Shown here: one piece after another, positions 33,185 to 42,080 of the stretch
Layout of the letters: each line of letters begins with the position of its first letter
How positions within the stretch are numbered: position 1 is the first letter of the stretch
NCBI RefSeq assembly: GCF_023093535.1
Contig: NZ_CP095757.1
Span: forward strand, 310,001-374,000
DNA from: Halovivax limisalsi
GTDB lineage: Archaea; Halobacteriota; Halobacteria; Halobacteriales; Natrialbaceae
DNA: 64,000 nucleotides
Reading direction: 5' to 3'
Translations under genes and position numbers: made by a program
Notes under the pieces: generated by a model
Seen by the model: the letters and a program-made list of their open reading frames with translations, nothing else
The model's database searches: none
What the model was told of the DNA's origin: nothing

Positions 33185-33934
33185 TCAATCGCCGTCCGCT
33201 CCGCTCGCCGACGGCGCGTCGGCCGCCGTCCGCTCGACGCCCAGCGGATTCGCATCCGCGGGCGCGGTTAGCAGCCGGAGGAACTCGCCCGCGTTCGTCA
33301 GCACCTTGTTCTCCGCCTTCCGGAGGTGCTCTTCGAACGTCGAGCGCGCGACGGCGGTCCGCTCGGCGAGGTCGCGAAGCGACGTCCGTCGCGGCTGTTC
33401 GTAGTACCCGCGCTCCAGCGCCAGTCGGAGAGCGGCGAGCTGCCGATCGGTCAGCGAATCGAAGAGCCGGTCGACCGGCGCCAGCATGCTGTAGGGGAGG
33501 GTTCCCTCGGCGAGTTCGATCTTCGAGCGGACGTCGATGTCGCGATCGGCCTCCAGATCCCGGTGGAGCGCCCGGACGTCGGCCTCGTCGAAGGCGATCA
33601 CGCTGTAGTGCTCCCAGCCCTGGCGGTGAACCGTCGGCGGCTGGTAGAGGCAGTTGTGCGCCTCGAATCGCTCGACGATCGACGATTCGAGCGAGCAGAG
33701 GCAGGCCCGGGTCACGACGTGCAGGCCGGACTCGTCGATCGAGCGGTGGAGGATCGTCCCCATCGACTCGATCTCGGCCAGCAGGTCGTCCGTCGGCGTC
33801 CCCGGCGCGTCGAGCTCGAGCACCTGGCAGTCGTGCAGGTACCACTCGCGGATCGTCAGGTCCGGGTGCCGCTCGGATAGCTCCCGGTAGGGACACTCGT
33901 GGCGAATCCGGAACGAGGCCTGGTACAGGCTCAT
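33185..33934 (-). CDS. Bat-type HTH_10 transcription regulator
   Basis: A 249-residue protein. Residues about 1-150 form a bacterio-opsin activator-like sensor domain (SFRIRHECPYRELSERHPDL, and then HDCQVLELDAPG). Residues 155-225 are the HTH_10 domain (LFDSLTDRQLAALRLALERG, YYEQPRRTSLRDLAERTAVA, STFEEHLRKAENKVL). It is divergent from the rhodanese/beta-lactamase and MFS pair at 34023-36425 and is a good candidate for their regulator (inference). Cys residues in the sensor (CPYREL, HDCQV, ACLCSLE) might bind a metal or sense redox. Confidence 0.88.
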   Translation of the reverse strand: MSLYQASFRIRHECPYRELSERHPDLTIREWYLHDCQVLELDAPGTPTDDLLAEIESMGTILHRSIDESGLHVVTRACLCSLESSIVERFEAHNCLYQPPTVHRQGWEHYSVIAFDEADVRALHRDLEADRDIDVRSKIELAEGTLPYSMLAPVDRLFDSLTDRQLAALRLALERGYYEQPRRTSLRDLAERTAVARSTFEEHLRKAENKVLTNAGEFLRLLTAPADANPLGVERTAADAPSASGADGD

Positions 33935-34022
33935 ACCGAATGAAGGGGACGACGTCGCGTAAGGGTGCCGGTCATGACCGGCAGTGCTTACATCGAGGAT
34001 CGGTGCCTACGGGTGACCACGG

Positions 34023-35132
34023 ATGACCGAAATCACGCCCGCTGAACTCGGCGACCGGATCGGGACCGACGAGGCCCCGCTCGTCGTCGACGTTCGCTCA
34101 CAGGAGGAGTACGCTGACTGGCACGTCCCGGGAAGTATCAACGTCGACGTCTACGACGAGCTGCAATCGGACCCGGCCGCGGCGGCCGAATCGCTCGCGG
34201 ACCTGCCCGAAGACCGAGAGATCGTCACCGTCTGCGCCGCCGGAGTCGTCGCGGAGACGGCGGCGGACGCCCTTCGAGACAGGGGCTACGACGCGAAGAC
34301 GCTCGTCGACGGGATGAACGGCTGGAGCCGCGTGCACCGGAGCGCCGTCGTCAGGACCGATCTCGACGGCACGCTCGTCCAGGTCGCCCGTCCGGGGAAG
34401 GGCTGTCTCTCGCACGTGCTCGTGGCCGACGGCGAGGCCGCGGTCTTCGACCCCTCGCACTACCTCGCGGCGTACGACGCGATCCTCGAGGCGTACGACG
34501 CCGATCTCGTCGGCGTCTTCGACACGCACGCCCACGCGGATCACGTCTCCGGCGGGGCCGACCTCGCCGCGCGCCACGACGTCCCGTACTACCTGCACCC
34601 CGACGACGCGCTCGCGATCGACGTTGCCCCGATCGCTGACGGTGAGACGATCACGGTCGGGACGGTCGACATCGACGTGATCCACACGCCCGGCCACAGC
34701 GAGGGCAGCGTCACCTTCGCCCTCGCGGGCGAGGCGCTCCTGACGGGCGATACGCTCTTTCACGAGAGCGTCGGTCGCGTCGAGCTGGGTGTCGAGGCCG
34801 GCATCGAGGACTCGGACGTCGAGTCGAACGCGGCAACGCTCTACGAGAGCCTCCAGCGCATCATCGAACGACCGGACGACGCGGTCGTCCTCCCGGCGCA
34901 CGATCCCGGCTCGCCGGAACCGCCGGTGAGCGCGACGCTCGACGAGGTTCGGGCGCGAAATCCGGATCTCGATCGCGACCGGGCGGCGTTCGTCCGGACG
35001 CTCGCGGCGGATGTCCCGGACCACCCGCCGAACTTCGAACGCGTCAAGCGAGCGAACGTCGGCCGGGCGGACGTTCCGGACGACGAACTGTCCGAGCTCG
35101 AACTGGGGCCAAACCGCTGTGCCGCGGAGTGA
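34023..35132 (+). CDS. Rhodanese and beta-lactamase-fold fusion (persulfide metabolism type)
   Basis: A 369-residue fusion. Residues 1-105 form a rhodanese domain (APLVVDVRSQEEYADWHVPG and active-site loop VCAAGVVAE). Residues 110-300 form a metallo-beta-lactamase domain with THAHADHVSGG (H168, H170, D172, H173), the later HTPGHSEGSV and LLTGDTLFHESVGRVEL, giving a metal site like that of persulfide dioxygenase or glyoxalase II. The C-terminal 60 residues are helical. The fusion order is reversed compared with many persulfide dioxygenases. It starts an operon with the MFS gene three bases after its stop. Confidence 0.88.
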   Translation: MTEITPAELGDRIGTDEAPLVVDVRSQEEYADWHVPGSINVDVYDELQSDPAAAAESLADLPEDREIVTVCAAGVVAETAADALRDRGYDAKTLVDGMNGWSRVHRSAVVRTDLDGTLVQVARPGKGCLSHVLVADGEAAVFDPSHYLAAYDAILEAYDADLVGVFDTHAHADHVSGGADLAARHDVPYYLHPDDALAIDVAPIADGETITVGTVDIDVIHTPGHSEGSVTFALAGEALLTGDTLFHESVGRVELGVEAGIEDSDVESNAATLYESLQRIIERPDDAVVLPAHDPGSPEPPVSATLDEVRARNPDLDRDRAAFVRTLAADVPDHPPNFERVKRANVGRADVPDDELSELELGPNRCAAE

Positions 35133-35135
35133 TCG

Positions 35136-36425
35136 ATGAGCGAGTCCACCCGACTCACGCAGGGCATCCGCGAGCACCTCGGCCAGTTCTCGCTGCACGT
35201 TCTGCTGGTGTTCGCGACGGGACTGACGATCGGCTCCGAACGGACCGTCGTCCCCATCCTCGGCGAGGAGGTCCTCGGCGTCGAGTCGTTTCTCGTCATC
35301 GGCTCGTTCGTCGTCTCCTTCGGCTTCGTGAAGGCGCTACTCAACCTCTACGCCGGCAAGTGGGGCGAGACGTACGGCCGCAAGCCGGTCCTCGTCGCGG
35401 GGTGGCTCACCGCCCTGCCGATTCCGGTCGTCCTCATCTACGCGCCGAGCTGGAGCTGGATCACCGTCGGGAACGTGCTGCTGGGGGTCAACCAGGCGCT
35501 GACCTGGAGCATGGCGATCAACGCCAAGATCGACCTCGCCGGGCCCGACCAGCGCGGGCTCGCCGTGGGGATCGACGAGGCGTTCGGCTACACCGGCGTC
35601 GCCGCCGGCGCCTGGCTCACGGGCGTCATCGCCGGCCGGACGAGTCTGCGTCCGGAGCCGTTCTACTTCCTCGCCGTCGTCGTGGTCCTGGCGACGCTCG
35701 TCTCGATATTCCTCGTCAGGGAGACCGTCCAGTTCGCCCAGCTCGAGGGCGACGAGGATCACCACGACGCGAACCTGCCGTTCGTCGCCGTCCTCAAGCG
35801 GGCCACCTACGGCGATCGGACGCTCTTCGCGGCGGCCCAAGCCGGCCACATCGAAAACTTCGTCGACACCCTGTTCTGGATCGCCGTCCCGCTGTACCTC
35901 ACGAGTCGGGGCCTGGCGATCGAGGCCGTCGGAGTCGTCGTCGGCGTCCACAGCGCGATGTACTTCGCCCAGATCGCGACCGGCGGCCTGGCCGACCGCA
36001 TCGGCCGCCGCCCGCCCGTGGTGGTCGGGATGTTCGTCGCCGGCGGTGGCGTCCTCGGGATGGTCTTCGTCGAGGGCTACCTCGCGTGGACGGGCCTGGC
36101 CGCCGTCTCCGGGCTCGGGATGGCGCTGCTCTACCCGAACCTGATGACGGTGCCGGGCGACGCCGCCCACCCCACCTGGCGCTCGGCCGGCATGGGCGTC
36201 TACCGCATGTGGCGCGACGCGGGCTACGGCGTCGGCGCCATCCTGATCGGCGTCGCGATGCAATTCGCGAGCGCGGAAGCCGCGTTCTACGTGACCGGGA
36301 TCGCCATGCTGCTCTCCGGCGTCGTCGTCTACCTGTGGATGGAGGAGACCCATCCCGACTTCGGCACGCACGAGCCGCCCGCGCCGGCCGCGACACCGGC
36401 GAGCGGGGGACCGGCCGAGGACTGA
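35136..36425 (+). CDS. MFS transporter
   Basis: A 429-residue major facilitator with about 12 helices. The loop between helices 2 and 3 reads LYAGKWGETYGRKPVLVAGW, the classical MFS signature, and a second copy is in GGLADRIGRRPPVVVGMF. No substrate can be inferred. It begins 3 nt after the rhodanese/beta-lactamase gene, so the two are co-transcribed, suggesting export or import of a sulfur compound or drug. Confidence 0.88.
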   Translation: MSESTRLTQGIREHLGQFSLHVLLVFATGLTIGSERTVVPILGEEVLGVESFLVIGSFVVSFGFVKALLNLYAGKWGETYGRKPVLVAGWLTALPIPVVLIYAPSWSWITVGNVLLGVNQALTWSMAINAKIDLAGPDQRGLAVGIDEAFGYTGVAAGAWLTGVIAGRTSLRPEPFYFLAVVVVLATLVSIFLVRETVQFAQLEGDEDHHDANLPFVAVLKRATYGDRTLFAAAQAGHIENFVDTLFWIAVPLYLTSRGLAIEAVGVVVGVHSAMYFAQIATGGLADRIGRRPPVVVGMFVAGGGVLGMVFVEGYLAWTGLAAVSGLGMALLYPNLMTVPGDAAHPTWRSAGMGVYRMWRDAGYGVGAILIGVAMQFASAEAAFYVTGIAMLLSGVVVYLWMEETHPDFGTHEPPAPAATPASGGPAED

Positions 36426-36495
36426 GGGCGGCAGGTAGGCCCGAACAGTCGCTCTTCCTATTCGTACCGAACACTCGCGAGCATCGCGACCACCG

Positions 36496-38703
36496 TCAGA
36501 CCAGCCCGCGACGGCGCGCCGCGACCAGGCCGACGAGACCGATCAGACCGACGCCGACGGCCAGCGCCGTTCCCGGGTCGGTCGACGTGACGGCGGTCTC
36601 CGCGCGGACGAGCAGCCCGGGAATCGTCCCCACGCCGACCAGAACCTGCTCGTCCCCGACGGTTACCTCGTTTCGTCCCTCCCGAGTGAAGGTGACGGTC
36701 GTCTCGACGCGCCTCGTCTCGCCGGGCCCCAGGTGGACCGTCCGTTCGGTGGCATCGTCCGGCGTGGAGACGACGAGCGTCGTGCGCGACGGCCGCGTCT
36801 CGTGACCCGCGACCGTCACCGTCGCGGTCACCGGCTCGCCGACGGCCGCCGACCGCGCGGAGACGGAGAGATCGGACACCTTCGCCTCCGCCGGCGGTCG
36901 GATCGACACGCTCGCCCGCTGCCCCGAACCGTCTCGCCCGGAACGTACTCGGAGGTCGATTTCGCCCGCCGTTTCGGGCGTCCAGGCGAGGTCGACGGTC
37001 GTGCTCGCGCCGGGGTCGAGCCGGCCGCGCGCCTCGTCGACCACGCGGGCGCCCGCCTGCGCATAGACGCTGAAGGAGCCCGCTTCGTCGTCGACGTTTC
37101 GCACTGACACCGGGACGCGAACCGTCTCCTCCGGGACGACGGCGGCGAGGGAGGCGACGGTCGCGTTTCGATAGGGGCCCGTGACCTGGAAGGGAGCCTC
37201 CCCGGTCGCGACGTCGAACGCCGTCGGGTCGGCGCCGAAGACGCGTTCGTGTTCGAGGCGCGTCCAGGTGTCGGGGATCGACTCGCGCTCGACTGCGCGC
37301 TCGGCGACGGCGACCGCCTCGCTCCCGCCAGCGTCCCCGACGGCGTCGTAGAAGCCCTCGCGTCCGATCGGACGCTCCGCGCGGTTGAGCGCCCGGACGG
37401 CGTCGAGCAGCGTCCGGTCGTTGTCGGTGGCCGCCCGGATCTCGCGGTCGATCGCGGCCAGCGCCAGCGGGCCGCGGGCGTACGGCAGTGTCCGGTCCGC
37501 CCACGACCCCGGGTCGGCGAGGACGCCCTCGTCGTAGGGGTGGCGGGCGCCGCGTTCGAGGTGGTCGCGGAACTCGCGGTAGGAAACGGCGCCGGATTCG
37601 TGGGCCAGCAGCGCGGCGAGGTACTCGGCCTGGCCCTCGACCAGCCAGCGCATCGACTCGGTCGTTCCGCCCTCGACACCCGCGTACGGCTGACGCGAGT
37701 GGACGTACTCGTGCAGCCAGACGTTGCCGGGCTCGTCGAGGCGGGCGTCGGCGCGCACCCACGCGTCGTCGTCACCGTACTGGGTCCCCCGGGATCGCCA
37801 CTCGACGCCCTCGGTCGGCGCGGCCACCACGAAGAACTCGTCGTTGCTCGCCCCGACCGGCAGCGCGGACTCGGCCCGCCCCAGCGCCGAGAGGACGGCG
37901 TCGGGCGATTCGGCGAGGTCGGCCGCCTCGGGGACGACGAGGCGGTGCGTCTCGGCGCCCGCGTCGGCCACGTACTCCTCGATCTGGCCGAAGACGGCGA
38001 TCGTCTCGCCCGCGGTCCCCGGTCCGTCGACCGACGCCGACCGGTCGACCGAGATCGCGGTTCCGCGGCGGTGTTCCCACTGGTAGCCGAACTGCGGGAT
38101 GGCCACGATACCCCACTGGCCCGTCTCGACGAAGTCGAGGCCATCGTCAGTTCCCCGGGCCGCCGCGCCGTGCGACCCGCCAGCGTCCCCGCCGACCGTC
38201 GCCGGTTCGTCGGTCGGTCCGGGTTCGTACGGGCCAGTCCCCTGCGTCCGGTTCGCCTCGACGGCGAACGTGGCCGTCGGGGTAGCCGTCTCGCCCGTCC
38301 AGACCAGCGTCGACGGCCCCGCCCGCTCGAAACCGTCGAGGGACTCGGCGGTCGCCGTCCGCGGAACCGACACCTCGAGGTGTGAGACCGCGTCCGGGAC
38401 CGACACGGTCGCCTCGGCGCCGAACTCGCCCGGCCGGTCCGGGCGCTGGGTCAGGACGAGCGCTTCCTCGATGGTCGCCGCGTCCGGGCGCGTCCGGGTC
38501 GCCGTCGCTGGCACGGCAGCGCCGGTCGGAACGGTGTCGCCGCCGGACGAGACGAGCCCGTCATCGACCGTGTTCGGCCCGTCGCCGACCGGGTCAACCG
38601 CTCCGGCCGAATCCGGCCCGTCACCGGCCGCGCCGACGGCTCCGGCGCCCGCCCCCGACAGGACGAGCAGCGCGACCAGCACGACCGCGATACCCTCTCG
38701 CAT
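36496..38703 (-). CDS. Secreted gluzincin-type metallopeptidase with C-terminal anchor
   Basis: A 735-residue protein with a signal peptide (VVLVALLVLSGAGAGAVGAA). Zinc ligands appear to be H331 and H335 in WLHEYVHSRQPYAG, with catalytic E332 and a third ligand E356 in RWLVEGQAEYLAAL; the HExxH-20-E spacing fits gluzincins such as M61/M1 relatives. Two beta domains follow (residues 500-700; RVPVSVRNVDDEAGSF and VGEPVTATVTVAGHE). One C-terminal helix with Arg tail (ALAVGVGLIGLVGLVAARRR) is a membrane or sorting anchor. It would act outside the cell. Confidence 0.8.
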   Translation of the reverse strand: MREGIAVVLVALLVLSGAGAGAVGAAGDGPDSAGAVDPVGDGPNTVDDGLVSSGGDTVPTGAAVPATATRTRPDAATIEEALVLTQRPDRPGEFGAEATVSVPDAVSHLEVSVPRTATAESLDGFERAGPSTLVWTGETATPTATFAVEANRTQGTGPYEPGPTDEPATVGGDAGGSHGAAARGTDDGLDFVETGQWGIVAIPQFGYQWEHRRGTAISVDRSASVDGPGTAGETIAVFGQIEEYVADAGAETHRLVVPEAADLAESPDAVLSALGRAESALPVGASNDEFFVVAAPTEGVEWRSRGTQYGDDDAWVRADARLDEPGNVWLHEYVHSRQPYAGVEGGTTESMRWLVEGQAEYLAALLAHESGAVSYREFRDHLERGARHPYDEGVLADPGSWADRTLPYARGPLALAAIDREIRAATDNDRTLLDAVRALNRAERPIGREGFYDAVGDAGGSEAVAVAERAVERESIPDTWTRLEHERVFGADPTAFDVATGEAPFQVTGPYRNATVASLAAVVPEETVRVPVSVRNVDDEAGSFSVYAQAGARVVDEARGRLDPGASTTVDLAWTPETAGEIDLRVRSGRDGSGQRASVSIRPPAEAKVSDLSVSARSAAVGEPVTATVTVAGHETRPSRTTLVVSTPDDATERTVHLGPGETRRVETTVTFTREGRNEVTVGDEQVLVGVGTIPGLLVRAETAVTSTDPGTALAVGVGLIGLVGLVAARRRGLV

Positions 38704-38776
38704 CTAGACGTGTCGGCGCGGCGGACGAGCAAATCCCTTGTGGTCGAGTCGGTCCGATCGGCGTGGGAGTCCGCGA

Positions 38777-39478
38777 TCAGGGCCGCGAACCGCCGATGAC
38801 GGCCGAGAGGTCGGCCAGCGACGGGAGGACGTACGTCGGCTTCGGTTCGCCGGGCGGGACGGACGCGCGCTCGTCCGGGATCCACGCCGCGTCGATGCCG
38901 AGCGCCGTCGCCCCGCGCACGTCCGTGGCGAGCGAGTCGCCCACCTTCAGCGCCCGCTCGGGATCGCACCCGAGTTCCGCGAGGGCCCGCTCGAACGGGT
39001 CCGCGGCCGGTTTCACCCGATCGACGTCGTCCCCGAACACCGTCGCGTCGAAGCGACCGGCGAGACCGACCGCGTCCAGTTTGGGCGCGTGAGTGCGCTC
39101 GGGGCCGTTCGTGAGCAGCGCGGTCGCGAGCGAGTCCGACGCCGAGACCGCCTCGCCGACGCCCGGGCGCCGCGAGGCGGTCCCCGGATCGAACGCCGCC
39201 TCGTACGCCGACGCGAGGGCGGCGCCGTCCACGTCGACGCCGGCGGCCGCGCCGGCCGTCTCGAAGACGCGCCGGCCGAACGTCGCGGCGTCGAGATCGG
39301 TCGTCTCGGCGGCGACGACCCGTTTCGCCAGTCGCAGCGTCTCCGGCCGGCAGAACGGGTCCAGCTCACGCGCCGCGCACGCCGCCTCGAACGCGGTCGC
39401 GGGAGACTCCTCGTGCTCGATGAGCGTCCCGTCGAGGTCGAACAGGACCGCGTCGTACGGTCGCTCGTCGCCACTCAT
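38777..39478 (-). CDS. HAD-family hydrolase
   Basis: A 233-residue phosphatase-like HAD protein: motif I AVLFDLDGTLIEHEES (nucleophile Asp), motif II ATALLTNGPERTHAPKLDAV, motif III Lys in DRVKPAADPF and motif IV ALKVGDSLATDVRGATALGI. The cap is helical (type C1). The ATG at 39478 overlaps the stop of the GNAT gene by four bases (ATGA), so the pair is translated from one mRNA. Substrate unknown. Confidence 0.9.
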   Translation of the reverse strand: MSGDERPYDAVLFDLDGTLIEHEESPATAFEAACAARELDPFCRPETLRLAKRVVAAETTDLDAATFGRRVFETAGAAAGVDVDGAALASAYEAAFDPGTASRRPGVGEAVSASDSLATALLTNGPERTHAPKLDAVGLAGRFDATVFGDDVDRVKPAADPFERALAELGCDPERALKVGDSLATDVRGATALGIDAAWIPDERASVPPGEPKPTYVLPSLADLSAVIGGSRP

Positions 39479-40227
39479 CCGCGGCCACTCCGTCCTCCGG
39501 CGCCGACCTCGTCGCGATCGCCGTCGGGAGCCGCGTCGAAACGCCGATCGGCGTCCGAGCACCGCTCGCGACGCCACGCATCTTCGAGGACGGCGTAGCG
39601 GTCGACGTCCCCGTAGTCGCCGTTTGTGATGCGACACTCCCGCATCGTTCCCTCGTGGACGAATCCGAGTCGCTCGAGGAGGCGTCGGGAGTCGTCGTTC
39701 TCGGCGAACACCTCGGCCTCGATCCGGTGGAGGCCGAGATCCGCGAACGCGACGTCGACGAGCAGCGAGACCGCCTCGCTCGCGTAGCCGCGGCCCCTGT
39801 ACGCGTCGAACAGCCAGTAACTGAGCGTCCCCGAAACGCGGTCGACGTCGAAGAGGTTGACCGCGCCGGCGACCGGGTGGTCCGCGTTCGCCTGGGCCTC
39901 GCGGACCGCGGGCGGAAGGGCGGACTCGCCACCAGGAGGGAGGGCGCGCTCGGCGCCGGGCGGCGGGGTTGACTCGCCGTCCGCCCCCTCGCCAGCCTCG
40001 CGGTGATGGTCGCGCGGACAGACGAAGCAATTGCAGTTGGATTCGTCCGCGAGGGTGGACTCGAGGAAGGCGTCGGTTCGCCCCCGCGGCCACGGCGAGT
40101 CGAACCCGAGCGCGCGCCTGAAGTCGGGATCGTTGCGCACGTAGCCGAGGAAGCGACGGTCGACGTCGGTCTGCTCGACCGCGCGCAGGTCGAGACGATC
40201 GCCGCGACAGAAGACGGGACCGGGCAT
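39475..40227 (-). CDS. GNAT-family N-acetyltransferase
   Basis: A 250-residue RimJ/RimL-like acetyltransferase. DRLDLRAVEQTDVDRRFLGY lies at the N-terminus, SYWLFDAYRGRGYASEAVSL is the acetyl-CoA pyrophosphate loop, and NDDSRRLLERLGFVHEG the C-terminal motif. An insertion at about residues 75-100 has an internal repeat (GAERALPP and GGESALPP) absent from usual members and probably forms a loop. The ATG at 40227 was chosen since upstream sequence is proline/arginine-rich nonsense. Confidence 0.85.
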   Translation of the reverse strand: MPGPVFCRGDRLDLRAVEQTDVDRRFLGYVRNDPDFRRALGFDSPWPRGRTDAFLESTLADESNCNCFVCPRDHHREAGEGADGESTPPPGAERALPPGGESALPPAVREAQANADHPVAGAVNLFDVDRVSGTLSYWLFDAYRGRGYASEAVSLLVDVAFADLGLHRIEAEVFAENDDSRRLLERLGFVHEGTMRECRITNGDYGDVDRYAVLEDAWRRERCSDADRRFDAAPDGDRDEVGAGGRSGRG

Positions 40228-40361
40228 GGTTCGTGTGCGATCGTCGGTGCGGGCGGGCCATAGCGGTTTGGAGAAATTACCTTCCCCCGGCCGGCGAGTG
40301 AAACTACCGTCCCCCGGATGGCGAGGGAAACCGCTTTCCGGTGCGGGCCGACAGGTCCGGT

Positions 40362-41282
40362 ATGACACGCCGGAATTCGACCCCGGAGGGCGGCGATCGC
40401 GACGACGGCGACCGACCGCCGACGTCCGTCGGGGACGACGCCTTCGGGCGGCTCGCGAGCGATCTCCGCCTGGAACTGCTCGCCATCGTCGCCCGGAGCG
40501 AGGCGCCGCCGTCGCACTCGACGCTGCTCGAACGCTCGTCGGCTACCGACGCCGGGCGGCTCAACTACCACCTCAGACGACTCGGCGGGTCGCTGCTCCG
40601 GGCGTCGGACGAGGGCTACGAACTCACCCAGCAGGGCCGGTGGGCGCACAACCTCCTGATCGCGGACGTCCTCGACGGCGAGACGACGCGCGAAGGGGAA
40701 TCGATCGACGGCCCGTGTGGCCACTGCGGGGCGGTTCGGGTCGAGATCGCGTATCGAGGTGGGGAAGGGATCGTCACCTGTCCGTCCTGCGAGCGCACCC
40801 ACAGCGCGTTCGACTTTCCGCCGGGCGCCGCTCGCCGTCTCGAAACCGAGGCCTTCGTCGAAGCGTACGCGGCGCGAACCCGGCGATTCGTCGGCCTCGC
40901 CGACGAGGGCGTCTGCCCGTTCTGCGCGCAACCGACGCGAGCGACGCTCGAAGACTGGCCCGACCCCTCGTCGCCCGACCGCGGCGGTGAGCCAAAGAGC
41001 TGCGCCGTCAGGTTCGAGTGTTCGGGCTGTACCGGCCGGATTCGCGCACCGCTCGGCCTCGTGTTGTCGACGCGGCCGCGCGTCCGGGCGACGCTGTCAG
41101 ACCACGGCGTTCGTCTCACAGACGCGCCGTTCTGGACGTTCGAGTGGGGCGTCTTTTCGGCGTCAAAGATCCAGGAGGACGATCCGCGCCGGGTCTCGCT
41201 CGACGTTCCGCTGGACGACACCGTCTGGCGGGCCGTCGTCGACGCCGACGTCGACCTCGCGGAGTGGCGGAACGTGGGCTAA
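40362..41282 (+). CDS. ArsR-like regulator with DUF7351-type zinc ribbons
   Basis: A 306-residue protein. The N-terminal winged helix (DDAFGRLASDLRLELLAIVA, then DAGRLNYHLRRLGGSLL and GYELTQQGRWAHN) is followed by two zinc ribbons. The first has PCGHCG and TCPSCER; the second has CPFCAQP and CSGCTG. The C-terminal part (APFWTFEWGVFSASKIQEDD) is strand-rich. This matches haloarchaeal DUF7351 regulators. It is divergent from the HAD and GNAT operon, with a 134-nt shared promoter region. The ATG at 40362 gives a short acidic lead-in. Confidence 0.85.
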   Translation: MTRRNSTPEGGDRDDGDRPPTSVGDDAFGRLASDLRLELLAIVARSEAPPSHSTLLERSSATDAGRLNYHLRRLGGSLLRASDEGYELTQQGRWAHNLLIADVLDGETTREGESIDGPCGHCGAVRVEIAYRGGEGIVTCPSCERTHSAFDFPPGAARRLETEAFVEAYAARTRRFVGLADEGVCPFCAQPTRATLEDWPDPSSPDRGGEPKSCAVRFECSGCTGRIRAPLGLVLSTRPRVRATLSDHGVRLTDAPFWTFEWGVFSASKIQEDDPRRVSLDVPLDDTVWRAVVDADVDLAEWRNVG

Positions 41283-41494
41283 CCCGTCGAGAGCTAGATA
41301 CAGGTACGTCGACCGGTCCGTTCCCGCCAACGGACGCACTCGAACGTGACCCCTCAGGCGCTCACGGCCGGTACCCGCCTCGGGTTCGGGATTCGGGTGC
41401 CGTTGGTTTCGACTGAAAGCATTAAGTAGGGTATGGTAGTACGAACTTCGGTGGTCGGTAGCAGGTGACACACTTTCCGATCACCGGGGCACGC

Positions 41495-41905
41495 ATGGCG
41501 ACGAACACCACACCGTACGACGAGACGACGACGGACATCGAGGAGACGCTGGGCCTCGTCCCGGGGTACCTAGCGGAACTGCCGGAGGACGCGCTGGTGA
41601 ACGAGTGGCCGACGCTGAAGCGGTTTCTCTTCGGCGAGTCCGCGATCGATCCCAAGACCCGAGAACTGGTCGGGCTGGCGGTCGCGGCGGCGATCGGCTG
41701 CGAGTATTGCAGGCACTTCCACCGAGGGGTCGCGAAGCTCCACGGCGCGAGCGAGGACGAGCTCGCGGAACTGGCGTTCCTGGCCAGCTACACGCCGCGC
41801 TACAGCGCGATGATCCAGGCGCTGGACTACGACCTCGACGAATTCTACGACGAGGCCGAACGGATCGCAACGCACGTCCAGTCACAGCAGGCGGCAGGGG
41901 ATTGA
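41495..41905 (+). CDS. Carboxymuconolactone decarboxylase/AhpD-like protein
   Basis: A 136-residue all-helical protein with the AhpD-type redox motif IGCEYCRHFHRGVAKLHGAS (Cys-x2-Cys followed by His), preceded by SAIDPKTRELVGLAVAAA. Such proteins are peroxidase-type or thiol oxidoreductases. The ATG at 41495 was preferred over the frame start at 41465. A DUF1059-like mini-gene begins immediately after the stop, perhaps in one transcript. Confidence 0.85.
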   Translation: MATNTTPYDETTTDIEETLGLVPGYLAELPEDALVNEWPTLKRFLFGESAIDPKTRELVGLAVAAAIGCEYCRHFHRGVAKLHGASEDELAELAFLASYTPRYSAMIQALDYDLDEFYDEAERIATHVQSQQAAGD

Positions 41906-41906
41906 T

Positions 41907-42080
41907 CTGACACGGGTACTCAAACTCGACCGCGAATCGGCGACGGGCGACTGCCACGTTATCGTCCAGTCGGAGGACGAATCCGAGGGGATCGAACTGG
42001 CGCGAAATCACATGCAGTCGGTTCACGGCGCCGAGTACTCCGACGACGAACTCCGCGAGGAGCACCGCCGGACAAGCTAA
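41907..42080 (+). CDS. DUF1059-like small protein with non-ATG start
   Basis: A short frame (57 residues) reading TRVLKLDRESATGDCHVIVQ, then SEDESEGIELARNHMQSVHG and AEYSDDELREEHRRTS. The pattern of a Cys followed by an ARNHMQSVH helix matches DUF1059-type small proteins. No ATG, GTG or TTG lies in frame upstream; CTG at 41907, one base after the preceding stop, is the best available start. An alternative is a start lost by mutation. Confidence 0.6.
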   Translation: MTRVLKLDRESATGDCHVIVQSEDESEGIELARNHMQSVHGAEYSDDELREEHRRTS

